From: Cymodocea nodosa
Lineage: Eukaryota > Streptophyta > Magnoliopsida > Alismatales > Cymodoceaceae
Reading direction: 5' to 3'
NCBI GenBank assembly: GCA_036874045.1
Contig: CM072336.1
Location: 2,686,001 to 2,750,000 of the forward strand
Length of the DNA: 64,000 nt
The notes beneath the pieces were generated by a model that made no database searches, was not told where the DNA came from, and saw nothing but the letters and a program-made list of their open reading frames with translations. The position numbers were made by a program, and so were the translations under genes. This document shows positions 28,501 to 40,500 of the stretch, one piece after another. Within the stretch, counting starts at the first letter, position 1, and every line of letters begins with the position of its first letter.

Positions 28501-31500
28501 TGTTGATGACGTTATCATCAACTTGTAGATGTTAACTAGTATGGATCCTCATGGTGCTCGTGAGATTTTCATGATGAAAACCACCAAAGAAATATGAGAT
28601 AGTTTGCACCAAACTTATGATCATGATAGGAATATTTCTAAGATCTTTTAGGTTGATGAAGACTTGTTTCAAATTAGGTAAAGAGATAAAACACATCAGG
28701 AGCACTATAGTTTGTTCAAATGATTGATAAATAAGTTGAACATTTATCAACCTTCTACTTCTAATATTGCTAATTTTCAACATTTTTAGGAAGAACTTGC
28801 AATTGTCCTTTATCTTACTAGTGTCAATCCAAATGTTGCTTCTCAGATTTATGAACATGTTTTAAGCGCTGATATGATGCCTGACTTAGCTGGAACTTTA
28901 TGAAAGTGATGTGTCTCCACTTTAGTGTCTTCGACATCAATTGTAGCAATTATAGATCAGTTTACCTTAGTTGCATCTTTTGGTTGTAGACGTGAATGTA
29001 GTGGACAGAGCCGTGGTGATTGACAACATCTGAAATGTCAATGATGCAAAAAATTTAGACACAAATCAAAAAAATGTTAGGATAAATTTCTACATTTGAA
29101 GCCTTCCCAATAAGCTAATGTTAGTTTGGAGACTTTTAGTGTGTAACATCTTGATTTACCATTACCATCTCTCAAGCAGATTATAAGTGTTTCCTTCAAC
29201 TACAAGGGCCAAATCTTGTTGTCACGAGTGCTCAAGCATTCTCATCTCTTTCAGGTATGAGTACTACATTGATTACATCCAATGATGATCCCCAAATAAT
29301 AAACTCTAGAGCTTCCTCACATATTTCAAGTACTTCCACCTTGTTTGACTATTTATCCATCGTCTTTGACAAAACCTCTATAACCATAGTCAATGATTGT
29401 TCATATTCTATATCTAATAAAAGAGACATTCAATCTCCTCTCAAATAAGATTGAACAATGTCTTTTACGTTCTTGAATTTTCTTTTAATTTATCATCTAT
29501 CAGTGCTCTTACCATTCAATTACAATGTTCGACTACCTTTTTCCCTTTCATGTTACCTTTCAAGATTGCAGACGAGGCAAAGGATTGGTTTGAGGCATAG
29601 ATCATAGTCTTTTGGAACATATTTGTTGATTCATGATTATGTACCTTATAGCTTTGATTGCGTATATATTAAGCATAGACTCTTCACTTTTGTGGCACTA
29701 TCGTCTTGATCATCCATCATGAGAGAAGTTTCATCAGACCATTCTATGGGTTTTTGTCTCTCATTTTGATTTAAGTCTTATCAACTTAGGAAGCACACTT
29801 ATACAACTTTTAAGCAATTGCATCTTGTATCATTTATTCACATGTTTGATCTTCTTTGCTATAACATTTAGGGTCTTAATAGAGTTGCTTCTATTTTTGG
29901 TTACAAACATTATATTGTATTTGTCAATGACTATTCTCGTGTAATATGGGTTTATTTATTAAAAGATCATCACAGTGTTCTTGATGTTTTCAAACATTTT
30001 CTTACTAAAATCAAAAGTTATTTTTCTATTTGTCTAAAAATCTTGCACTTGAATTTATGCAAATAGATTTTCAAGCTATTTGTTCCTCTCTTGATGTTAT
30101 CTATCAGATCATCTATCCTCATATATCGCAACAAAATGAAGTTACAAAATGCAAACATCATCATATCTTCGATGTTACTCGCACTCTTATATTATAGATG
30201 TATATTTCTAAGTTTTTGTGGTTTAATATCATTCTTACTGTTATTTATTTGATCAATTCTATGTCATCTATGCCCTTAAGAGGAACTATTCCCTTTCATC
30301 ATCTTTATCCTAAAGGAGAATTGTTTCCTATTGCTCCTAAAGTGTTTAAATGTATTGCTTTTGTTTAAGATCTTTCTCTTAAACTTAATAAATTATCACC
30401 TTGTGTCATTAAATGTATTTTTGTTAGATACTCTCGTATCTAAAAAGGATATTATCTTTATCATCCTCCTTCTATGGATGTCTTAATACTTTATTTTTAT
30501 AGATGTCACCTTCTTTGAATCACAATCCTATTTTAGTAGTAGTGAGGGATCCTCTTCTCTCACATTAGAGGATCAAATTCCTTTACCCCTCCCACCTCCA
30601 ATGGAAGTTATTTGTGATCAAAGTACTCCTGTACAAGACATTACTAATCAATGATCATTATAGGTATATAATCATCGGTCACAACCTCCCACTACTGCTC
30701 TTGAGTCATCCTCTGATCCTAATAGTGAGTTTGACTCTTCATCCACTTCTATCTACCTACCATCTCAAGATGACCTTTCTATTGTATTAAGGAAGAGCAC
30801 TCAATCTTATACCCAACATCCCTTATCTGATGTTGTCTCCTACACCCACATTGATCTCACATTTTACCATTTTGCCTTAGCCATTTCCACTAAATCATTA
30901 CCTTCAGGTTATCAAGATGCAATTCAAGCTTCATATTGGAAGGTTGCTATGAACTAGGAAATGGATGTTCTCCTTTCTCGTGGCACTCAAGATCTTATTC
31001 TCTATCCTGAAGAGGCGAATGTAATCTCTTATAGATGGGTTACACTATCAAATGTAAATTAGATAATAGTATTGCCAAATATAAAGTTCATTTAATGGCT
31101 TATGATTTCTCTCAAGAATATAGAGTGGATTATTTTGAAACCTTCTCTCTCATTGCTCATCTTAATTTCATTCAAGTGTTGTTATCTATAGCTATTAATC
31201 AATTTTGACCTTTAGTCCAACTTGATGTTAAAAATATTTTTCTATATAGAGATCTAAATAAGATAGTTTACATAGAAAAACCTTCAGGTTATGTTGCTCA
31301 ATGGGAGACATAACAAATTTGTTTACTCACAAGGCTATTTATAGTCTCAAATAATGTCTCAAAGCATGATTTAAAAAGTTTTGTTCAATTATGTGGAGTA
31401 AAGGCTTTGACAATTGCTAAGTTAATCACTCTATTTTTATCAAGAAGACTTCAAGGAAAATTGTCCTTATAGTTTATGTGGATGATATGTTGTTAATTAC

Positions 31501-34500
31501 TAATGATGTACAAAGCATTGAAGAAATCAAGCATTTTCTGAACAAACACTTTGCGACAAAGAACATGAGAAAACCAAGATATTTTTTAGGTATTGAACTT
31601 GCTTATTCTAGTGGGCAATTATTTTTATCTTAAAAAAATATTTTTAGATTTATTGAAGGAAACTAGACTTGAAGGGTGTCAACTCAAGCATACCCCCATA
31701 GAACATAGTCACTCTTTTTATGATGAAGATTCTCCTTTATTTGGAAATCCAAGTAGATATAGGCAGTTGGTTGGAAAACTTATCTACTTGACAGTTACAA
31801 GACCTGACATTACCTTTATTGTAAATTTGCTTAGTCAATTTATGCATGCACTAAAAGAGGTACATTAGCAAAGTGTTGTTTGTATATTATCATTTATTAA
31901 GAAATCTCTAGAAAAAAGGCTCTAAAAATATGAGCACTTAAGAGTTAAAGGATATTCTAATGCTAAATATCCTAACAATAAGATTAGTAGAAAATCTACC
32001 TCTGAATACTTGACATACTTTGGTAGTAATCTTATTACGTAACATAGCAAGAAGTAAAATGTTGTTTTTAAGGCTAGTGTTGAAGCTGAATAAAGGAGTA
32101 TGCCTCAAATCAGGTCTATGATGATTTTGTTGAAAGCCTTATTACAAAAGCTTGGAGTCAACATCTACGAGCATATGTTTATGCATTGTGACAATCAAGC
32201 TATCATTTACATTACAAGTAATCCTACTTTTCACGAGTGAACTAAGCACATTGAAGTTGGTTGCCACTTTATTAAAGATAATGTATTGAGAAGGGTTATA
32301 TCTACTATGTTTACTCAATCTAAGAATCAATGGGTTGATATTCTTATTAAAAGATTAAAGATTAAAACCTTTGAAAATTTATATAACAAATTGAACTTAT
32401 TTGATATATATAGTTCAGCTTGAGGCAGAGTGTTAATATTTGTGTTATGTCTCTTGGATCCATTTAAAGTCTAAATGGATATCTATTTATGTTGCTAGGT
32501 ATATATATATCCTCTTGTAATCTTGTTTGTTTTAATCTAAGGATAATTACCTTTCTCTCTCAACCGAACATACTTGTGGGAATAGGATTCAAGACTGCAC
32601 AAAACATTTTGAAAGCAAGTAGTCCTCCTCAAACTATGAGAAGGATTGTCAGATCAGTGGAGGTAAACTTAATAAGTGAATTGCCAAGCATAAGGACTTG
32701 GGATCTTGGTTATAACAAAACGAAATTAGTCTTGGGTTCAAATGAAATACTTGATAAGTGGATATAACTCAATTTAGGTAAACCACTATAAATTTCTTAT
32801 ACCTATTTTCATTGTTTCTCATCATCTTTGATAGGATAGACATTTCATTGTAACTATTTTATTTTTATTTTGAAGTGTCGTTTATGCTTGCAAAATTAGT
32901 GTTAATTGCACTAAATTGTCTAATCATCATTGTTCACCCCCTCTAGTAAAGTCTTCTCCCTAAAAATAGTCAGATAATGAAGTTGAATTTCTCTTTTCAT
33001 AAATCGAATATTTAATGATTATATTAACATACAAAATTTTGAGACAACTGAGAATGATGGTTTCCGAATGGCGTCACCAAACATTTATGCCTATAGGAAG
33101 AAATATGAGTTTTTGAAAAAAACAAAACAAAACATGGAAGTTCACTAGAAGGGCTGGCAAAATTTCATTAGAAAGATATCAAAGGGGAGCTTGCCTGTCC
33201 AGCAGAACGACAAAGTTCACATGCCTCTTCTATCCTTCCTGCTCTGAGCAAAATCCACAAGTCCTCCAGGAGTGATTCATCTTGCTTCTGTTCAAAGTAA
33301 GCCACGAGAAGTAAAATATGGTTAGTTATGGAAAATATGAATATGTAAATTGCAGTTACCAGGGAAGCAAGAAAGCTGAAGAGTAATGTTTAACTAAGCT
33401 ATTTGATGAGCACACACTAATGCATGTTCAAAGTCAACTTGGTTTTTCTAATTAAATATTATGCTTTTTACAAAAAAGTGAATATTCCCTGATTCAATGT
33501 ATTTACCTGATTTAGAACTTTTTTTTTCTCATTCAACAATAATTGATTTTGTTTGTAGTTTTTTAGTTTCAATACTCCTAACTTTATTACAATTGTTCTC
33601 TTTTTTGCTTGCTTTATTAAATTCTGATTTGCATGACAAAATTCCTCATGTATGAGTTCAAGGTTGAATCAATATTCCCCCTTTCAATATATTTATTTTA
33701 TTAGGATTGAAACAAGTCAGTTAGCATATTATTTTGAATATGTTAGAAATTTTTACAATGTTATAAGGTATTTTTAAGATAAATAAATAATAAAGGCAGA
33801 ATCAACTCGTTAGCCTTTTGCTTTGTTAAAACGTGATTTGCATGTGAAATTCATTGAGTTCATATTATTCTGAATTAATATTTCCACATTTGATAGATTT
33901 ATTTGATTATGATCAAACGAATAGACTTAATCATCAGTTTATTTTGAGAATGTCAGTAATGTACAATGTTATAAGGCATTTTTGAAAATAAAAAATGACA
34001 AAATAGACTCTCTCTCTCTCTCTCGTAAAATAAATAGGAAAATGATAAAAAGACCTCAATGCTTAAGATTTCATATTAATCTTAAAACAACTCTCATACT
34101 AAATTATGCCAGAAATACAGAGCAAATAATACATAATCAATTTCCAGTCAAAAGCTGTTATAAAGTATTAAATTATGGTTGGCATTCCATGATACGACTC
34201 ATGGAAAATGTTCTAAAAAGAGGATGGACTGGACCTAGTCAGTCCAATGTATATGGGGAGCATTTGAAAAGATCCTCAAATATTTCTTCATTGTCAACAC
34301 ATAAATTCCAGAATTTTCTGTTCAAAAATGCACAAACCATCCTTAAAAAGTCAAGGATAGAAAATATACAACAATTCAAACCATAATCTCACTATGTGAG
34401 GTCAATTATATAAATCCTTTTCTTCCATGCATTTCTATCTATAATTAAATGTTTGGTAAAATTACATAAATTTAAATCTTTTCTCATAATTCCTAACCAA

Positions 34501-37500
34501 GTAATTTTAAGTTTTCCACTACTTATTTTAGTTTTTTCTACATTAAATTTTTTTTTTAACTAATATATTTTTTGATCACCTAAAAATCTGACTAAACCTT
34601 CCTCTACTTCTTTTACAACTACCTACCTAATGCTAGCCCTCCTCCTTTATCTAAACTGGGACTGGCTATGAAGATACGAACCTGTACGGAAAATATGTTT
34701 GACCGAAAAAATACTATAAATTCAGCATGCAAACCAAAGTTTGAAACATGTTTATCCTAACATTCATTCAGTAAACATGGATAAATAGGAATTTGGTTAT
34801 TTTCAACAAAAAGAGTACAATTATCCCCTTAATATTCCACAACATATTGTCATTAAGTTTTTATTGGACAGAGAAAAGCATTCCACGTCAAGCAGAGCAG
34901 TTAGAAATAAGTTAGAATTAAGCATTCATCTTCATAGATCCCTTCACTCATAACCAATTGATTTTAAGTTAGAATTTCACATAATATTAGAACAGGTTCG
35001 TATACATTTATTTATAAACACTTGTAAACATATAAATAAACCACAAGTGAAGACAAATGTTAGGAAAAATCCTACATCAGATAAAAGGGAGCAACATCTA
35101 GGCTTTTATGATGACAAATCCCTCCATTCATAACCAATTATTTTTAAGTTGAAATTTTACAAAATATATATCGGGAAAATGCAAATACAGGTGTTAGTAT
35201 GTTGCTCTCTACTGGCATCACCAAGTGTCCATTTTTCATTCATGTGAAAATGCTTCTTTTTTTTCCTTTTCACCTCGGTCAATGACAGCCCTTACACCCC
35301 GTTTGCCACTCCTCACCTATAAATATCATGCCCCCCACTAAGAAGGGGGTACACAAAACAAGACTGCACAGGCAATGCAAGTGGCACAAGCAGTGCGACC
35401 AACACGAGTAGTGTAGGCAATGCAAGCGACTCAAGCGGTGTGGGTAGCCACGCAAGGCACCTGCAAAATGAAATTTGCAGGCACCTAGAGGAAAACCATC
35501 CTCACAAATATATATATATGGTTTGTTAAGTGGTTCATTGCAAAAAAAAACTTAGATATATATTCTTTAATGAAATATCATTCAAATATACAAAACTAAT
35601 TAAAAATATAATATAAATTTTTCTAAAATATACACATTAGTATTACTACACTTTATATTTTGATGTTATCTTAAGATTATTTATGTATTTCAATGTTATT
35701 TAGAAAATGATAAAGCCAAAAGTATAAGTAATTGCTATTTAATATTATAAATATACATAATATATGCATAAAAGGTTAAAAAATAGATTTTTATATGGAT
35801 TGCTTCCCATCCAAGCACCTTAGTGCCTTAATAAGCATGGGAATGGAGACTGCAGAATGAAGATGAACGCTAATCCAAATGCATGCAGACCCTCAAACTC
35901 ACAGTCATCATCTGGCTATAGACTACTGTCTCTGTCTTCGTTTAGTTAAATGTTTGTCTAAACAATGTACCCTTTAAATTTCCATTCGCAGTTTTTTCCC
36001 CTCAAACATTTATTATGTTTTATGACAGTAGTGATTTTGCAATCAGGGTTAAAACTTTTTATCAATGAAATCCTAACATTGGCAAAAAATAATAATACAT
36101 AATCTCTCTCTCTCTCTGTGAGAGAACTCACCCTGTCATCATAGATTTCTTGAGCTGCTTCACGTGTAGGAGCATCAAAATCAAGGTGTTTAACAATGGA
36201 AGGGTCATCATTCCTTTTCTTCAAATATCTTTGTGTGTGATGCCAAACACCAGATCTAGGGAGATAGGTGCCAACATGAGACCCTCTAACCTGTATGAAG
36301 AGTCATAAACTTTTTAACAAAACAATCTGAAATACTGTCTCACGGCATTTTAAGGGGAGAAAACATATGGTGTTTCCAAAATGTTTGCATTTAGAATCCA
36401 ATAAGCAGTTAAGCACATTGCTTATTCTTAAATTATAGTGATCCTTGTGTTTTTAAGAAAAAAATACTTCCTCTTGAGGTCAAGCACATCAAATAGGTTG
36501 CAGAAAGCAGGAGGATCATTCCCAAATGCATCAGATAATTCGACCATATCACAATGTAGTTTTTTTTTTTTTTTTTGAGAAATAGTAATGTCAACAGAGT
36601 ACGAGAAAGCCTTAAAGTTGACTTCAGAATTCTTTAAATCTACTGTATAAATGCAGAATGCTTTTGAGAAATATTAGTGTAAAATTACAAGAATAAAATA
36701 GGACAAGCAAGCCCTAATGTTCACTTCACAATTCATTAAATTTGCTGTATAAATGTAGAATGTTTTTGAGAACATACATACAGAACCACCTAAATAAACG
36801 GTATAAGCTAGGGCCAATTTAATTTCAAATTCTCTTCCAGAATATAAAATTTGAGATGACAACTTGCTAGTAAGTTTCATACTGAGGCATTCAGATTTGA
36901 GTATCAAAAAAATTTAAATGTTCAGGTTACTTGTGTTAAGCTTCTGTAAATTTACATATTTGTATAATGTGAGACCTTTAGATGAAATGAAAATCAGCAG
37001 AACAGGTGCAATAAGGACTAGAAAACTGTAGCACCAACAGCACATCTCCGGTGACATTTACAGGATAACCATCAAGCCAATATACCTCTTGGGCAGTTAT
37101 TGAATATAATTAAGGTTTATAATGATATTTAGACGGACCTTCCAAGTTTCAACAATTCTGACTCTTTTGAGCTACATATAGCGTAAATAGGTCTATGACA
37201 AATATCCTGCATGCTTGACAATAATTGAATTTATTGCATCGCCAATATACTATTCTTGATGATTGTGCAACTGCATTTCCTATGTCTTCAGACCCATCCT
37301 TGGTACTGAAAAAGTGTAATGAATGAGAAATAATGGTTGTAGAGTCTATAGCTAGGGTTTGACATTAATTAAAGGATCAACAAATGATCAAGAAAGATGG
37401 AGACCCATGATTCAAGCAATTTTGTCTTCAAGGCTTCGACTAATTTTCAGAAGAAGATTATTCAACCATAGTATGAGCATGAAAATCAAACATTGCTTAT

Positions 37501-40500
37501 AACAAACAATCTTCATGTGCTCTCCGGGAAATAGGCAGATTTTGCAGAATAAGATTTGGCAGAGACAAGATAGGGCCCATATCTTGGAAAATTAAAGCAT
37601 GAACCACACAACCAATGAAAAATGTAGGACCAGATATACTATTAATTGTTTTTGTTCTCATCTACAATAAGCAACTGGTCTTCTCAACATATAAATCGAC
37701 ACCAAGTTTCTCTCCTATGAAATCTTTGTTCAATCAGGGAAAAGTAAACCACTAATACATCTTAAATGAAAAGAAATGAAACAGAGAAAGCAAGTGACAT
37801 AAAGGCAAAGCCACCCACTTCCAAGTAAACATAACCTCTATTTTGAAAAAACAAAAACAAAGTGTCCAGTAAACAATAATGCAAGAAAAAGCATAAAATT
37901 CAAATAATTTTCTATCTGATCCTGATCAAAAGGAATGAAATAAAACTTAGCCAATACTTAGCTTAAATACCATCACCTTTTTTTCCAAATCTAGAGCTTC
38001 AGAGGCTAAACCTTCAAGCCATAACACAATACGAAGACATAATTGTGCTGTCAAATCAGATACAAAGAAGTAGCAAGCCTCCTGATGTGACGTTGTTGGA
38101 TTCTGTAAGGTGAAATAAAAGTACTAGAGAATAAATAACTAAGACTAAAATAATTGACTATAGTTAATTATTATCAATAGAAGACATTTTTATTAATATA
38201 AAAAATTTAAATATGTTTGTCTAAATTTAGAATAGCAGGGCGAGACCCAAGAATTCTGAACACAGTTCCCAAAATCATTCAACTCTTTGCATTGAAAGCC
38301 CCTTGAAAAGTTTGGGGGTGCCTACTGAAATTCTATTTCAGCTTTTGTCTAATCAGCTGCTGGCTTTGTATGACAGGAATTCTGAAAACGAATGGGATGT
38401 GGCCCCTTTGCCTCAGATGGTCTTTTGTGCAGCTCATGGATGGAGTTAAGGGCACCTCTTCTCTAACGGAATGTACAAGCAGACATTTAGACTTGCAGGG
38501 CTATCATGAACAGGCTTTTGTCATGGGAGATTCTACTTTTACCGACCAATTACAATAAACCTTCAAATCTTAGATAAGGTCATACAAAATTACTAATCGC
38601 CATGTACTTTAAAGTGAATGGGTGACCACATCAGACCCTTTCTGTATCAAAGGGGATCTGTAAGCACAAGCATATTCTTTTAAATTTGGAACAATTCAGA
38701 GGGTGCAAGTTAAAGAGAGAAATGTCACCAAAATAAGATTTTCAGGGAGATCTTCATTTCCTGCAAAAAATTTAAAAAAAATTTCAATAATACAGAAAAT
38801 GTGCTGGTATTTTTCAAATTAAAAAATCAACATACTAAGTGGAATAATTTGATCTATAGAAAATTCTACATGCAATGGTTTTAACTTATAAGCACACAGA
38901 AAGCAACAGAAAAGACTCCACATGGAATAGACAGGTAAAACACATAATTGTATAAATAAAAGAAGCTGCAATTATGAAATATTTGAAAATATTGTGTTGG
39001 CATAAATTTTAACAATTACTAAGAAGATAGTGAATCTAACAACTCATATCAAGTCCAACATAGTCTATTACACAAAAAGTTATAGATGACTATCAAACGG
39101 CCATTACTCAACATTTACTAGCTTACAACAAAAGCATTTTGATCCATGTTGGCAGGTGTATAACAGAGTGAGTGGAAAAAAGTAACCTGGAATGTACCAT
39201 ACAAAAAAAGTTTAACAGGGACTTACCTCTAAAATCCTTCTCCATTAATGGTCTTAGTGTAGCACTTGACCACGACACCAAGTTTTTAAGTGATGGTGAG
39301 TGTGATGGCTGTATTAGTATGTATAGCCCTAATCACTTAGTGAGAAGTAGGGTTGTCAAATGCGTTGATCAGGTTGGGCCCAACCCAACTCATTTAAAGC
39401 AGACCTGACTTTTTCAGATCAGACCAAATTTTTAACGAGTCTATATCTTAAGACCAAAACCCAACCCAAAAAAAGCAGGTCAACCTGACCCAACCAGTAT
39501 ATATTCGGGTCATTGTGGATCAAGCAGGTCACTTGCCAAATTGGCTCAGTATGGACCTAATTGTAGGTCATTCAGGTCATAGACCCTTTTAAATCAAAAA
39601 CAAATAGAACTATTTTACATTACCTTTAACTTTGAATCATCAAGTAAACAATTGACAAACTAAATATAAAAAACTTAGTAATATGTATATATAGTCTGTC
39701 AACATCTGCTTAAGATACGTCCATCATCTTTCAAATTGTTAAAAAATGGTTCAAATCATAATCAACCATTTCATTCATCATCTACTTACTAGCAATAAAG
39801 GGATCAATCGGATTTACTGCCCCTTGACCAAGACCCAACCCATTTAAAGTCTTTCAATACAATAAAAAGGCAATACACTACTAGAGAAAATACTTTTATT
39901 ATTTAAAAAATACAATCCTTATTACACCTTAATATCATGTGGAATGTCTGGCATGTTCAAAATCCCCATGTTGGCCTTACTCCTGCCCTTATAGATGATA
40001 CCATCTATGGATTTCTTGTCGTATCTGAGACTCCTTCCAAATGACATAATCTTGCCATGACATATAGGTATAATACATTCTGCATTTGATAATATACCCA
40101 TGGTATTAATGTGGAGGCAAGTTAATGAACAAGCCCATAGCCAAATGTTGAATTAATGTAACGGAGACAGACATCTTGAGGTAGATATGCTATTGGAGTT
40201 GAATATGAATGCTGAGATAGATATATAGGCTAAGGGTTCATAAAGAAGTTGATGAAAAAAATGGTATGAACTGTAGGAAGTCTACTGCTTTTGTATTGCT
40301 AGTAATGATTTTGGACTCATCTGTGAATAGCTGAAGATTGAAACTATGACCGATCCTTTCCACTTGCTTGACTTGGAGGTGTATAATAAGTGTAGGATGA
40401 TCAAATTCTTTTAAATCATACTCCATCAGAGTGCTTATCTTCAGATCCATGAGAAGAAAATCAAAGCATTTAGAAAGCATTCAAACTTTGAGAGATGTGT

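Larger units (their letters stand above)
27739..32565 (+). mobile_element. Ty1/copia retrotransposon, full-length but defective
   Basis: Two 135-bp LTRs (27739-27873 and 32431-32565) share a GTTTGTGTTATGTCTCTTGG-type core. TGGTATCAGAGC, complementary to initiator Met-tRNA, follows the left LTR directly (27874-27885), and a purine-rich GAGGCAGAG precedes the right one. The 5-bp duplication GAACA flanks the element. Inside, in copia order and interrupted by many stops, are a CX2C...H...C zinc-knuckle-like segment (near 29035), integrase-core-like sequence (30165-30300), the reverse transcriptase motif YVDDM (near 31475) and an RNase H piece CDNQAI (near 32190). LTRs differ at several positions, so it is not recent. 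It sits in NUP107 intron 8, antisense to the gene. Confidence 0.9.
26897..32966 (+). mobile_element. Older LTR-like sequence interrupted by the copia element
   Basis: The left part (26897-27733) opens TGTTGGAAATTTAGATGTCA and reads 'tttgatgattaacaaaac'; the right part (32571-32966) ends in TGTTCACCCCCTCTAGT. These are the kinds of ends seen in long LTRs of SIRE/Maximus-like copia elements in monocots. The copia element at 27739-32565 splits it, with its target duplication in this sequence. No second LTR or primer site was found, so it may be a solo LTR. Outer ends are approximate. Confidence 0.45.

Noticed and set aside
28120..29448. Short frames inside the copia element as separate genes
   Set aside because: They are fragments of the decayed copia polyprotein region or its leader.
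35200..35480. Endogenous pararetrovirus promoter
   Set aside because: A TATA-like box and short repeats are present, but no viral coding sequence was seen anywhere in the window.
39222..39262. Alternative NUP107 micro-exon before the strong donor GAG|GTAAGTCC
   Set aside because: In the frame required by the next exon a TAA lies directly upstream with no acceptor AG between it and the donor.
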